From Echinarachnius parma (taxonomy: Eukaryota > Echinodermata > Echinoidea > Clypeasteroida > Echinarachniidae): 64,000 bases of DNA. Under the pieces are notes generated by a model. It saw only the letters and a list, made by a program, of their open reading frames with translations. It was not told the DNA's origin and made no database searches. The translations under genes and the position numbers were made by a program. Shown piece after piece: positions 37,701-42,540 of this stretch. Every line of letters begins with the position of its first letter. Positions within the stretch are counted from its first letter, which is position 1. The stretch spans positions 1-64,000 of the forward strand of contig JBAMJV010008087.1 of assembly GCA_037951105.1 (NCBI GenBank), written 5' to 3'.

Positions 37701-38784
37701 AACGGCACCCCCCTAGAAACGGTCAACTCTACCAAGTACCTTGGAGTCACCATTACACCAGACTTAAAGTGGAATGAACATATCAACAATGTATGCCACA
37801 AAGCAAACAACACGCTGGCCTTTCTGCGACGGAATCTTAGAATCAACCATCCAACCCTAAAGGCGACTGCATATAAGGCTCTAGTGCGTCCACTGGTGGA
37901 GTACAGCGCTACAGTTTGGGATCCGACTAGCGCCAAGAGTGTACACCAACTGGAGATGGTTCAGAGGAGAGCAGCACGTTTCGTATTGAACTGTTATCAT
38001 TACACGTCAAGTGTAGACAACATGCTGAGGGAGCTCGAATGGCCTACCCTACAGCAAAGAAGGGAAGACATGAGGCTGACCATGATGTACAAACTACACA
38101 ACAATGTAGTTCCCTTCCCGACCCAAACCTACATCACACCGGTAATCGGATCTACTCGTGTCCACTCAGGAGGATACCAAGTCCCTTACTCTCGTCTCGA
38201 GGACCACAAACAATCATTCTTCCCGAGGACTGTGAGAGCATGGAACACTCTACCCGAGAGTATCGCCTCTGCCCCGTCTACAGATGCCTTCCGTCGCCAT
38301 CTGCTGGAAAGTCGTGGCTAAGAATTGTCCTGAATACAGTCCTTTCTGAACTTGTATATATACGTTAATTTTGTTTTATTTATTTTATTTGTTTTTGTTT
38401 ATAAATGAGTTTGGACTTGCAAGTAAGAATATGAACTATGCACGTCGCGTATACACACACACACACAAAGTTTGCAAGAATCTTCAAGTTGAAGGAGGCA
38501 GACTATACAAGAAGAAGAAGAAGAATTGGCCGGGAAAACCTATAGTAGTGGATACCCCTCTCTGAGCGAGCCATCCAGCCGGGCCTAGCGGGCCAGCTCG
38601 CGCCCAACTTTCGGTAAGCGGACTGCAGGCCCGATAAAACAAAATAATATTCAGTGATGTCAAACACCTCAGTGATTCATTCTTTACAAAAGTATAACAA
38701 AGATATACTCACTAATATTGACAGATTTCCGAACAGACCCTCATGACGAAGCAAGCGAACTTGATCCATCAACCAAATACCCAT
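8399..38784 (-). CDS. ANAPC7: anaphase-promoting complex subunit 7 (APC7), 15 coding exons
   Basis: APC7 is a TPR-superhelix scaffold subunit of the nuclear anaphase-promoting complex, an E3 ubiquitin ligase. Coding exons in transcript order are 38713-38784, 22339-22461, 21447-21617, 19808-19923, 19046-19159, 17575-17662, 17071-17166, 16022-16110, 14673-14799, 14061-14202, 12713-12858, 10805-10917, 10383-10499, 9408-9576 and 8399-8410. Every junction has GT-AG ends and compatible phase, giving 1,695 nt and about 564 aa, against about 565 for the classic human protein. Landmarks in order: MDQVRLLRHEGLFGNL, RYQLLVFYGDALYEEQEYKK, KVNMALAKLYRKMGMERPA, VQALLLKGKGLLEMNKVPEA, NNEPQEALDQYSISL, and the acidic tail AEDDMDAIEESGEDVG. 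Intron 1 is 16 kb and transposon-rich. Several exons have partial tandem copies in neighbouring introns. The last 12-nt exon is the weakest call. Confidence 0.93.
8757..8800. repeat. fragment of ATATAGCGC interspersed repeat
   Basis: AATAATAATAATATACAACA followed by TTTATATAGCGCTTAATA matches the head of the repeat seen at 3,938 and 22,145. Confidence 0.45.
9045..9140 (-). pseudogene. decayed partial copy of ANAPC7 exon 14
   Basis: On the plus strand CCTCATTGTCCACCCATGAC, CTGGGTCACTAATCTTATAC and CCCACATCC repeat the end of exon 14 (9,408-9,470) with scattered changes, then dissolve into the CAT repeat. It lies downstream of the real exon in transcript order. Confidence 0.7.
9120..9400. repeat. 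(CAT/ATC)n microsatellite
   Basis: About 280 bases of imperfect CAT/CAC trinucleotides between exon 14 and its decayed copy. It is open in several frames, producing low-complexity Ile- or Asp-rich translations that are not genes. Confidence 0.9.
9408..9576 (-). CDS. ANAPC7: ANAPC7 coding exon 14
   Basis: Reads MDPNNDKAMQGMQKVEKTSD, then an acidic stretch ending NSDPEGSWVDNE. This matches the C-terminal acidic tail of APC7. The acceptor is TTTTGACAG and the donor GTGAGA. Confidence 0.92.
9713..10382 (-). repeat. tandem array of four partial ANAPC7 exon 13 copies
   Basis: The end of exon 13, its donor and the following intron with CAT repeats recur at 9,713, 9,873, 10,033 and 10,226 (spacing about 160, 160, 193 and 157 to the real exon at 10,383). 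Each copy begins near CAGATGCTGGG and carries LTLNNEPQEALDQYS-like coding. None has the 5' third of the exon. They lie in the intron after exon 13. Confidence 0.85.
10383..10499 (-). CDS. ANAPC7: ANAPC7 coding exon 13
   Basis: Reads IRKQLEQQSTSQLHQMLGDC then LTLNNEPQEALDQYSISL, a TPR repeat. It is the only copy in the array with a full 5' half and a proper acceptor. The donor is GTAATG. Confidence 0.9.
10805..10917 (-). CDS. ANAPC7: ANAPC7 coding exon 12
   Basis: Reads AKSLLEKVLSQDANYLPAIY then MVDILNEEQKYPDAIS, aligning with human AKTLLDKALTQRPDYIKAVV. The acceptor is TTTTCTAG and the donor GTGAGT. Confidence 0.92.
10970..11927. mobile_element. repeat element carrying a ~151-bp tandem array with DR1 motifs
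   Basis: Bounded by ATGCCTCCGCC on the left and GGCGGAGGCAT-like sequence (TGCGGAGGCAT) on the right, so probably a non-autonomous DNA element. The interior has about four and a half tandem units with period 151-152 (TTGCATATATAATGAGCTCT at 11,251, 11,403, 11,554 and 11,705). Each unit carries TGACCTTTGACCTTTGACCT, a direct repeat of nuclear-receptor half-sites. The right part has GGACGTACGGACGTACGTAC. Confidence 0.75.
12131..12529. mobile_element. MITE (CCACC / GGTG...CCCCTTTAA), copy 2
   Basis: A diverged relative of 6,584-7,002. It shares TTCAGAAAATAGGTTTCCAG, TGCATTATTTATGAATAACA and the right end GTTCCCCTTTAA. Confidence 0.6.
12713..12858 (-). CDS. ANAPC7: ANAPC7 coding exon 11
   Basis: Reads GLVECYVKASRVRDAITTFT then NSVKVLGNNPRTITFLASLL, matching APC7 GLIECYLASNSIREAM. 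The acceptor is CTCTTCAG and the donor GTGAAT. Confidence 0.92.
12950..14060. other. ANAPC7 intron 10, no gene seen
   Basis: Contains a phrase on the minus strand (CCTCTGAAGAAGATTCTGCT then AGGATCGAAAATG near 13,000) of the type found near the ends of Penelope-like retroelements, but no reverse transcriptase is visible here. Several 60-100 codon frames at 13.0-13.4 kb have no family resemblance. Confidence 0.3.
14061..14202 (-). CDS. ANAPC7: ANAPC7 coding exon 10
   Basis: Reads VQALLLKGKGLLEMNKVPEA then TLHFREAVRCAPNRFEAHE, one of the best conserved TPRs of APC7. The donor is GTACAT and the acceptor TCACACAAG. Confidence 0.94.
14326..14413 (-). pseudogene. partial copy of ANAPC7 exon 10
   Basis: On the minus strand an acceptor (CTTCCCTAG) is followed by coding like AYLRKGGRVQALLLKDNGLL and EINK, after which similarity stops without a donor. 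It lies upstream of the real exon 10 in transcript order. Confidence 0.75.
14565..14655. repeat. (GGA/GAA)n purine-rich microsatellite
   Basis: Imperfect GGA/GAA repeat near the exon 9 donor. Confidence 0.85.
14673..14799 (-). CDS. ANAPC7: ANAPC7 coding exon 9
   Basis: Reads LSMELMEVTDKRGEPWVAMG then YYCLCPPTVSSRYARAVYFA. The GEPWVAMGYY core aligns with human AEPWVVSGCH. The donor is GTGAGA. Confidence 0.92.
15290..15596. mobile_element. MITE with 5-bp target duplication, built of AAACGCAACTTTGCG palindromes
   Basis: Ends GGGGCGTTGCATAAAACTCA and its complement TGAGTTTTATGCAATGCCCC, flanked by TCAGG on both sides (15,285-15,289 and 15,597-15,601). The interior is a run of inverted GCGTTTGAT/ATCAAACGC words. 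Confidence 0.8.
15718..15955 (-). mobile_element. LINE remnant (C-terminal end of a non-LTR retrotransposon protein)
   Basis: The minus-strand frame reads HRRTRFAGQCFRAKDQL, RGRRPMNYVDCIARDI and LQTLMMDKDSWHCIASA, then a stop. The RFAGxCxRA and MMDxxxWxxI pattern is typical of the end of LINE ORF2 proteins. Only this tail is present. Confidence 0.65.
16022..16110 (-). CDS. ANAPC7: ANAPC7 coding exon 8
   Basis: Reads VHSLDTQYLRGMDIYSYILY then KEKKSKELQ, matching APC7 MLDPYLIKGMDVYGYLLA. The acceptor is TTGTTACAG and the donor GTAAGA. Confidence 0.92.
16521..17070 (-). repeat. tandem array of four partial exon 7 copies fused to a repeat
   Basis: The 3' half of ANAPC7 exon 7 with its GTGAGTAC donor recurs at 16,521, 16,679, 16,796 and 16,913 before the real exon at 17,071. 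Spacings are 158, 117, 117 and 158; the longer ones carry an extra 41-bp GACAGGTGGCCACTAAGACA unit. In each copy the exon's 5' half is replaced by repeat sequence ending CTATAG on the transcribed strand. From the AG just before AACCAC to the donor is 51 nt, in phase with the gene. Confidence 0.9.
17071..17166 (-). CDS. ANAPC7: ANAPC7 coding exon 7
   Basis: Reads SVLRENTDVLSCLAENHFMS then GDLTTAMSIYQR, aligned with human LLRDNVDLLGSLADLYFRAG. The acceptor is TTTGCTAG and the donor GTGAGT. It is 96 nt, phase 0 at both ends, so its partial copies could in principle be inserted in frame. Confidence 0.92.
17575..17662 (-). CDS. ANAPC7: ANAPC7 coding exon 6
   Basis: Reads LTFWLKGQAYSASKEYSKAV then STFKNLESG. 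With exon 5 it restores MEWLTFWLK, equivalent to human LDWLSVWIK. The donor is GTAAGT. Confidence 0.92.
17743..17992. mobile_element. MITE with GGCAGTATTCTAC ends
   Basis: Left end GGGCAGTATTCTAC is mirrored by GTAGAATACTGGCC. The interior repeats the words AACTTAG, CAACTTT and GGCTGG in both orientations. Confidence 0.65.
18181..18300. repeat. two-copy tandem repeat, 60-bp unit
   Basis: ATGCAGTCAAACATTACAAT and TGGCATATACCAGTGGATTA occur twice, 60 bases apart, almost without differences. Confidence 0.85.
18546..18636 (+). mobile_element. LINE remnant (ORF2 C-terminal tail)
   Basis: The plus-strand frame reads RKRIMMLDSVKDGPYGDFKR then RAMRREVSWC and a stop, resembling the LDxLKxxxxYxxLKxxAxxRxxWR tail of LINE proteins. 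Upstream sequence from 18,370 probably belongs to it but has lost a continuous frame. Confidence 0.5.
18740..19034. mobile_element. MITE with GGTGTTTCACAAAGATCC ends
   Basis: Left end GGTGTTTCACAAAGATCCTA and right end TAGGATCTTTGTGAAACACC are perfect inverted repeats. It ends about 11 bases from the exon 5 donor boundary at 19,046. Confidence 0.8.
19046..19159 (-). CDS. ANAPC7: ANAPC7 coding exon 5
   Basis: Reads QCPLALQAVLGLLSLGVRGT then EVAPFTVNSMPSTANMEW, aligned with human QCPLALDAILGLLSLSVKGA. The acceptor is TACCCCCACAG and the donor GTACGT. Confidence 0.94.
19243..19512 (-). pseudogene. two partial tandem copies of ANAPC7 exon 5
   Basis: Copies at 19,243-19,342 and 19,422-19,502 repeat the exon from about VNS back to the acceptor, with the flanking intron (TCATATCAATATCAA, ACGAACATTATTACAGTCA), in units of about 180 bp. 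Neither has the true donor. The first keeps the CCCCACAG acceptor; the second has lost it. Confidence 0.85.
19808..19923 (-). CDS. ANAPC7: ANAPC7 coding exon 4
   Basis: Reads LESIPAKMREPKVNMALAKL then YRKMGMERPAIYCYKEVL, aligned with human LDGIPSRQRTPKINMMLANL. The acceptor is GATTTGCAG and the donor GTGGGT. Confidence 0.94.
20085..20149 (+). repeat. ATATAGCGCC interspersed repeat, left part (split by insertion)
   Basis: AATAATATACTTGATTTATA up to ATCATCTCTAAG, where the family normally continues into GCTTTACAAT. The continuation resumes at about 21,195. Confidence 0.65.
20150..21194. mobile_element. TIR element inserted in an interspersed repeat, CpG-rich core
   Basis: Begins TACCGTATTTG and ends CAAATACGGTA, splitting the repeat at 20,085-21,330. 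A TAAG is present at both junctions. Near the left end GGTTAATACACGGAGATA occurs twice. The core at 20,480-20,680 is strongly GC/CpG-rich. No transposase frame is recognised; the overlapping 62-88 codon frames are not convincing genes. Confidence 0.65.
21195..21335 (+). repeat. ATATAGCGCC interspersed repeat, right part
   Basis: Resumes AGCGCTTTACAATGATATTA and continues CAGCACACATTGTGTGCACC ... CTCATGGGCATTGAGA. The same order is present uninterrupted at 22,145-22,330. Confidence 0.6.
21447..21617 (-). CDS. ANAPC7: ANAPC7 coding exon 3
   Basis: Reads GMYRKALQLKKTLNKAKVKG then ELDVRFRIYQCHNQLKNHRE, aligned with human YTMALQQKKALSKTSKVRPS and IEVKYKMAECYTMLKQDKD. The acceptor is TTCCTAACAG and the donor GTAGGT. 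Confidence 0.93.
22145..22330 (+). repeat. ATATAGCGCC interspersed repeat, intact copy
   Basis: Runs from AATAATAACATATTTGATTT through GCGCCTAATATGATTGATAA to CTCATGGGCATTGAGA, ending about 10 bases from the exon 2 donor. Confidence 0.65.
22339..22461 (-). CDS. ANAPC7: ANAPC7 coding exon 2
   Basis: Reads ANLVKTASEQNSDLLTVAER then YQLLVFYGDALYEEQEYKKA, aligned with human YQLLVYHADSLFHDKEYRNA. The acceptor is TGTACTTAG and the donor GTCAGT. The first exon lies 16 kb away at 38,713. Confidence 0.93.
23190..23375. repeat. AT-rich palindrome at the piggyBac insertion site
   Basis: About 180 bases fold on a centre near 23,286: poly-A, TTTTTAGAATATTTTTTTTC, ATGAATATTCATATATTCAT and GAGGTAG are followed by their complements. 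It runs directly into the TTAA target duplication of the piggyBac element. Confidence 0.85.
23378..23688 (+). promoter_or_regulatory. CpG-rich 5' region of the piggyBac element
   Basis: GC- and CpG-rich in contrast to the surrounding AT-rich DNA, with repeated GCTTTATGCACGCGAGCG-like words. It sits between the left inverted repeat and the transposase start and is the likely promoter. No TATA box was chosen. Confidence 0.5.
23689..24401 (+). CDS. piggyBac transposase, exon 1
   Basis: Encodes 237 codons plus two bases: MPPHRKKRSCFIDPDLVREM, an acidic Ser/Asp/Glu-rich N-terminal region, then the start of the transposase domain (PVDFFYRFFPEDLFTTLAEQ, EMKAFTALQIAMGLVTKPAI). It ends SRN-AG at a GTATGAG donor. 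The start ATG is the first in the frame after a CpG-rich leader. Frames on the opposite strand here are shadows of the repetitive acidic coding. Confidence 0.88.
24402..26585 (+). repeat. transposase intron made of nested tandem repeats
   Basis: CTCTCGTAGG recurs at 24,541, 24,734 and 24,927 (period 193) and then at 25,221, 25,515, 25,809 and 26,094 (period about 294, the last 285). The longer unit also contains GTTCTGATGAAAACCGGTAT, first seen at 24,467. Each unit includes TTGCCCAATTGGGCAACC-like and TTTACTTGCCTGAGAAAACA sequences that resemble other repeats at 45.7 and 63.7 kb. Confidence 0.9.
26586..27765 (+). CDS. piggyBac transposase, exon 2
   Basis: After CTTCTGCAG the frame continues YQLLNSLLHFVDNEDRVPRG to a stop, 393 codons with TAG; the joined protein is 630 aa. 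Catalytic acidic residues lie in VVTDASCGFCLDW, HVYMDNFYSSPELYEYL and MGGVDLLDQRMAYY, corresponding to the conserved D, D and DxxD of piggyBac. The C-terminus is a cysteine-rich zinc-binding domain (CVVCSKKS, FCETCKLPMCLNPC, RRYHRP). No internal stop is present, so it is probably functional or recently so. The closest family type is PGBD4-like. Confidence 0.93.
27766..28020 (+). other. start of piggyBac 3' non-coding region
   Basis: AT-rich sequence after the transposase stop. It probably contains the 3' UTR; no coding signal. Confidence 0.5.
28035..29025 (+). repeat. ~317-bp tandem repeat, about three copies, in piggyBac 3' region
   Basis: The sentence CATGACCTTTGAACCGCATT then CAACTGAATGTTCAATTGTT occurs at 28,328, 28,645 and 28,984. 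AATTTGTTTGATTTTGTATT then TATGCAGGATTTGTTATT recurs likewise, giving a period near 317. Two 63-codon frames inside are copies of each other and not genes. Confidence 0.85.
29026..30365. other. 3' end of piggyBac element, non-coding
   Basis: AT-rich; includes two copies of ATAAGGGAACAAAACACAGG near 29,779 and 29,835. Ends in TTTATGGCAGGATAAGAG, the right inverted repeat. Confidence 0.6.
30480..32095. mobile_element. 1.6-kb foldback element with mirrored CCATCTTGGAT words
   Basis: The two halves are imperfect reverse complements around about 31,290: GGCTATAATCTTGGCAATGG and GGTCCCAGGGTGCATTTTGG on the left, their complements near 32,040 and 31,960 on the right. Also mirrored are AATTTGCATATT and TCCAAGATGGC/GCCATCTTGGA. 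No coding frame of note. Confidence 0.75.
32096..33650. mobile_element. hairpin-ended element, copy 1 (interrupted)
   Basis: Carries TGCGTGTAAATGG plus a hairpin at 32,119-32,140 and again, in the same orientation, at 33,588-33,609. Its body from 32,180 to 32,509 (TGCCTGCTGCACTATCC, TTTACCAGCAAATT, ATACTTTGATAATAATTACC) is homologous, reversed, to 48,030-48,290 plus 50,090-50,150. An hAT-like element has inserted into it. Confidence 0.7.
32518..33562. mobile_element. hAT-like non-autonomous element with 8-bp target duplication
   Basis: TATTACTA flanks it on both sides (32,510-32,517 and 33,563-33,570). The ends are GAGACACGGATTTTCCG and CGGAAAATCTGTGTCCCTA. Internal CGGAAAATCGCGGAATT-type words are repeated in both orientations near each end, and the core (32,690-33,220) is CpG-rich. 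No transposase is seen. Confidence 0.85.
33804..36000. mobile_element. foldback element rich in CATTCAATTTCGTC words, disrupted
   Basis: Left arm 33,804 to about 34,080 (ATAGGTTTTCCCGGTCAATT, GGCATTCAATTTCATC) pairs with 35,710-36,000 (GACGAAATTGAATGCAC), and the outermost CCGGGAAAACCTATAG is found at 38,530-38,545 beyond the LINE. A compact relative is intact at 52,808-53,190. Nested insertions separate the arms. Confidence 0.6.
34500..35615. mobile_element. poly-G bounded element with CpG-rich core
   Basis: Begins CCAGGATTTGTTCAAG followed by a G run, and ends TTGAACCCCCAACCCTCCCC then TAGGTACGCCTAT. The phrase GAGACCAAGACC-type repeats near both ends recurs in the elements at 39.0, 52.4 and 55.3 kb. 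The core 34,800-35,420 is CpG-rich. Frames in it are unconvincing. Confidence 0.5.
36001..38460 (+). mobile_element. 5'-truncated LINE (CR1/Jockey-type reverse transcriptase), interrupted
   Basis: The first part (to 36,553) reads PDDWRQANVVPIFKKGSRSD, NYRPISLTCICCKLMEHVMA, VLVMDFSKAFDKVGHERLLK and SGVPQGSVLGP. The second part (37,462-38,321) carries the FADD catalytic box (VRLFADDAITYLTIEND) and TKYLGVTITPDLKWNEHINN, VEYSATVWDPTSAKSVHQLE, ending in a stop. A palindromic element with its 9-bp duplication separates them. When these 899 bases are discounted the reading frame is continuous. The endonuclease region is missing. Boundaries are approximate. Confidence 0.88.
36563..37452. mobile_element. 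Mutator-like palindromic element, copy 1
   Basis: An 890-bp near-perfect palindrome starting TAGTCCAAGAAGACTAAAGG and ending with its exact complement, flanked by the 9-bp duplication GCCCATGTC (36,554-36,562 and 37,453-37,461). The centre, near 37,010, is a CG-alternating GCGCGCGC stretch around a short loop. It has no coding capacity. A 9-bp duplication and very long inverted ends fit Mutator-like elements. It lies in the LINE, in ANAPC7 intron 1. Confidence 0.9.
38713..38784 (-). CDS. ANAPC7: ANAPC7 coding exon 1
   Basis: ATG at 38,784 opens 24 codons, MGIWLMDQVRLLRHEGLFGN then LSIL, ending at a GTGAGT donor in phase 0. This aligns with the human start MNVIDHVRDMAAAGLHSNVR (DxVRxxxxxGLxxN), and the next exon 16 kb away begins exactly where the human alignment continues. 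An internal ATG six codons in (MDQVR) is an alternative start. Confidence 0.85.
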
Positions 38785-39030
38785 AGTTATGCTTCAAATT
38801 TTCGAATTAAGGACTACGGTAGATAAATTTGTGGCGGCGAGAAATTGAACAAGACAATATGTGCTTCCACACATGAATAATCTTCTGAGCTGATATGATA
38901 TGATATGATTGGAGCTGATGCATTTCCTGGGTAATTTTGGCAAGCACGCGGGGATAGGGTGTTTGCCGTGTTTGGGTATTAAAAACGATTTTAAATCGTT
39001 TTCGCAATTGGTTCGTATTGTGCATATGCA
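38785..39030 (-). promoter_or_regulatory. probable ANAPC7 5' UTR and promoter region
   Basis: Sequence immediately upstream of the ANAPC7 start on the minus strand, free of recognised repeats until 39,033. It contains a mirrored AAACGATTTTAAATCGTTTT at 38,983-39,002. No TATA box or initiator can be assigned with confidence. Confidence 0.4.
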
Positions 39031-39032
39031 TG

Positions 39033-39903
39033 TATGACAGGCCCGTAGCCAGAAAGGTCCCCTTGGGTCCACGGCTCGGGTGGACTTCGGGGTGGACCTC
39101 GGGTCCACCCCCCCCCCCCCCCCCATTATATTTTAAGGGGTAGTATATATATAGGCCTACAGTTAGTTAGGCTGAGCTTTATACCAAAACCTGCACAATA
39201 ACATTACAAACTAATAGTTATAACTCCACCGTGCTCGAAAGGTATAGAAAATTACAAACGACTAAGTAAAAAGCCTGTTATCATTCAAAAAAGAGCCATT
39301 AAAACACAAGAGGGCGCTCTCTACAAGCATTGGTTTCAACTTTCTACCCTTTTTCATACAAAAGTATGCATGTGATGTTTAGTTGAAATAAAATAGAGCG
39401 ATCATCAGCAACTATTCAAAATCCTCTTTTGAAAATTTTTGAAAAAGTGTAGGCCTAAGCATTTTTTTAATTTGAAAAAATCCTCGAATAAATCTTGGCC
39501 CCAGATTTATTCCGATCGGATATATTTATTGTTAATTCAGCCGTTTCTAAACTGCTTTTGATCAAATAAAGTTTATACTGTCATTAAAATCGTATGCGGT
39601 CTGCATGTCGGCCGTGAACATTTTTGGCGACGCCCCCCTCCCCCCTCCCCCCCCACCGTACACGACTCTCCAGTGGTCTCGGCATCAAACTTTTTGGGGG
39701 CCTAAATGAATTGAACCCTCCCCACTTACACGACTCGCAACCAGCGGTCTCGGCCTCGAAACTTGTTGGCAAGTGGTCTCGGCCACGAACATTGTTGGCG
39801 ACGGACGCCACCGCCCTACCCCCCCCCCCCCCCCCCCCCCCCCCTTGAAAAATCCTGGCTACGGGCAAAGATGCTTAATTCTATAGTCTTTGCTACGGGC
39901 CTG
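39033..39903. mobile_element. poly-C/G element with GGCCCGTAGCCAG ends, hosting a MITE fragment
   Basis: Starts CAGGCCCGTAGCCAG and ends with CCTGGCTACGGGC (39,853) or GCTACGGGCCTG (39,903). Inside are long C runs and repeated GTGGTCTCGGC words. The interior 39,150-39,600 belongs to the MITE family at 59,992-60,528. Confidence 0.5.
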
Positions 39904-39969
39904 TATGGCATAGGAGGCAGGGCGGGGGAGGGTTGGAGACTGCAGCCCTCCCCCCCCCCCCCCCCCCCC

Positions 39970-40245
39970 AGGATCTAGAAAGCATCGATATCCGGGCAAT
40001 CGGCATCATATTCGGGCACTCGCCATCTCACATTCATCACCCCATATTCGGACAATCAACATCTTACATGAATTCTGGAACTCACCATCTCTCATTCAAT
40101 TCGGGCAATCAACATCTCAAATTCGGGCAATCAACATTCTACATTCGGGCAATCGCCATCTCTCATTCGGGTAATGAACATTCTACATTCGGGCACTCGT
40201 CATCTCAGGGGGGGGGTAGAGCATTGTTCACCCCCCCCCCCCCCC
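39970..40245. repeat. degenerate ~20-bp tandem repeat (ATTCGGGCAATC..CATCT)
   Basis: About ten imperfect repeats of ATTCGGGCAATCAACATCTC variants between two poly-C/G tracts. Confidence 0.75.
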
Positions 40246-40261
40246 CCCCATGCAGTTGAGC

Positions 40262-40375
40262 CATTGCTTTCAGCTGGTACCCATTGATTTCAATTGGTAC
40301 CCATTGCTTTCAATTGGTACCCATTGGTAATTTACCAATTGATTTCAATTGGTAATTCTTTGACTACCAATTGAT
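40262..40375. repeat. TTTCAATTGGTACCCATTG short tandem repeat
   Basis: Several copies of CAATTGGTACCCATTG, itself containing the palindromes CAATTG and GGTACC. Confidence 0.75.
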
Positions 40376-40799
40376 TTTATCGCTAACGGAATAAAACCGG
40401 GTTTCTCAATGCATGCTACACCTTAATACTAATTATAAAACAAACTCTGTATCAATATTTGCTTGTGATCGCATTAATTTATTTAAATCATTATTTGACC
40501 TTCAGTGCTTATTATACTTTAACATGCCATCTTCATCAGATGTCGTCTACAGTAATGCGTGCTGAACTTCATATTCAATAAAATACAGTGTGAACAATGG
40601 ACTGATTCACTAAACGTGTACTTGAAGGGATGGTACAGTTTTGATCGAACAGACTTTTAGTAATTAAAACTTGCAACTTATCATTAAAGGTGCACCTGTA
40701 ACGTGTCAGATATTGCCCCAAATGACATTTGAGACTCCAACCCTGTACCAAAATCATTGTAAGATATGTCCGAATGATGAAAGTTTCATTGATAAAGAA

Positions 40800-41150
40800 G
40801 GGCATGTGCCCCCCCCCCCCCTCCCCCACCTTGCTACGTACACCACTGCCCTTGAGCATTGGGATATTTATTGGGTTGGGGCATGTGCCCCCCCCCCCCT
40901 CCCCCTTGCTACACCACTGCCCTTGAGCATTGGGATATTTATTGGGTTGGAGCATGTGCCCCCCCCCCCCCTCCCCCACCTTGCTACGTACACCACTGCC
41001 CTTGAGCATTGGGATATTTAATGGGTTGGGGCATGTGCCCCCCCCCCCCCTCCCCTTGCTACACCACTGCCCTTGAGTATGGGAATATGTGGGGCACGTG
41101 TCCCCCCCCCCCCCCCCCCCCCTCCCCCTTGCTACACCACTGCCGTGAGC
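40800..41150. repeat. tandem repeat with poly-C and GCTACACCACTG units
   Basis: Five units of GGCATGTG, a C run, CTTGCTACACCACTGCCCTT and GAGCATTGGGATATTTATTG, spaced roughly 75 bp. The GCTACACCACTG word equals the end of the hAT-like MITE at 43,831, so the array may have grown from that family. Confidence 0.8.
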
Positions 41151-41274
41151 ATGGGAATATTGTTTCAGGGGATGTGTTCTTTGGTCTGAATATTGTCTTT
41201 TCCGTTTTCACCCGACAAGCAAAAACAAAAAATGTCTTCACCTCTCAGCTGCCCGAAAATGACCAGAGTTTACT

Positions 41275-41367
41275 AGCACACATACACATACATTCATGCA
41301 AATACTTGGCACACACACACAGACTCCCGTATGTCACACAACACACACACACACACTCGCGCAAGCA

Positions 41368-41411
<44 letters not shown>

Positions 41412-41449
41412 CATATGAACAGTCAGATGGACACACTTGCACACACACA

Positions 41450-41487
<38 letters not shown>

Positions 41488-41490
41488 TGA
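41275..41490. repeat. (CA)n microsatellite
   Basis: Long imperfect CA repeat. Frames across it in both strands are low-complexity artefacts. Confidence 0.95.
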
Positions 41491-41499
41491 TGTTTGCTT

Positions 41500-42335
41500 G
41501 TAATCACCAACTTTAATTCAGACAACTCTATCTCTCCTCAACAAAAACACACACATAATATGCACCTACACATTATACACACGCACACATAAACTTTGAT
41601 TCATGTTAGCATAAGAATATAAATGCATATGCACACAATATCAATAACATGCAGTGAATATGCCATATATTTCTTGTAAATTAACATACATATACTGAAT
41701 CCGAGTTGGCCAAACTCTGTCTATATACGGCTCTGATCTCAAGTTTCAACCATTCTTTTATCAACAAATATGAATGTTTGGTTAAAATAATTATTAAATA
41801 GAGATCATCAAAAACAATTTAAAACCATTTTGGTAGATTTTCAAAAATGTGTAGCATTTAAAATATTTTTTAAATCATTGAATTAAACTTGGTCCCCCAC
41901 ATTTTTTCCAATCTGATATACTTCAGCTATTTCAGCTGTTTCTGAACCGATTTTGATCAAATTATGCTGATTCTGTCATTAAAATATTGTGTGCTCTTTC
42001 AAATTTTACACTAAGTTTTTCATTACCTCACAACAAAATTATTTCTTAAAGCACCTTCTATACTAATACTGAACTATCCCTTTAAGTGGAACCTCATCAT
42101 AATGGGGTCCTTGGGGACCGTTATATTACCATGTTATAAGAGGGTTCTGTCATATCAGAGCTCTTTATATCAAGGTTCCACTGTAGTTATAGTAATATTT
42201 GCTGTCAACCATTGATTGGCCTATGAGGATGTCTTTCATAGCGCTCTTTTGCCTATATTTGAGTATGATTCATATCTCACCTCATCAGCTATTGTTCACG
42301 ATAGCATACAATAAAAAAAATATATTAAAAATAAC
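41500..42335. other. intergenic repeats between ANAPC7 and GATC
   Basis: AT-rich. Contains a fragment of the 59,992 MITE family (TTGATCAAATTATGCTGATT) ending in CTATCCCTTTAAG at about 42,076, and a pogo-type remnant (GTGGAACCTCATCATAAT to AAGGTTCCACTGTAG, 42,085-42,190). No gene. Confidence 0.5.
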
Positions 42336-42369
42336 AGTGGATATTTGTAAAGTGCCTGTTCCATCCCTC

Positions 42370-42540
42370 GATGCTCACAGCGCTTGATGCAAGGTAAAGA
42401 AGTAGAAGCTATGATGGGACTGCGATGCTCACAGCGCTTGATGCAAAGTAAAGAAGTAGAGGCTATGGTTGGGACTGCGATGCTCACAGCGCTTGATGCA
42501 AGGTAAAGAAGTAGAAGCTATGGTTGGGACTGCTTGTCAC
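42370..42540 (-). repeat. three tandem copies derived from the GATC exon 5 / 3' UTR region
   Basis: GCTCACAGCGCTTGATGCAA then GTAAAGAAGTAGAAGCTATG occurs three times about 61 bp apart. The last copy continues into TTGTCACCTTCCCTCATTG, a diverged form of the coding end of GATC exon 5. The same phrase directly abuts the real stop codon at 43,021. Another partial copy lies near 42,775-42,845. Confidence 0.75.

Noticed and set aside
41009-41525. His/Thr-rich and Cys/Val-rich frames
   Set aside because: CA microsatellite and poly-C artefacts.
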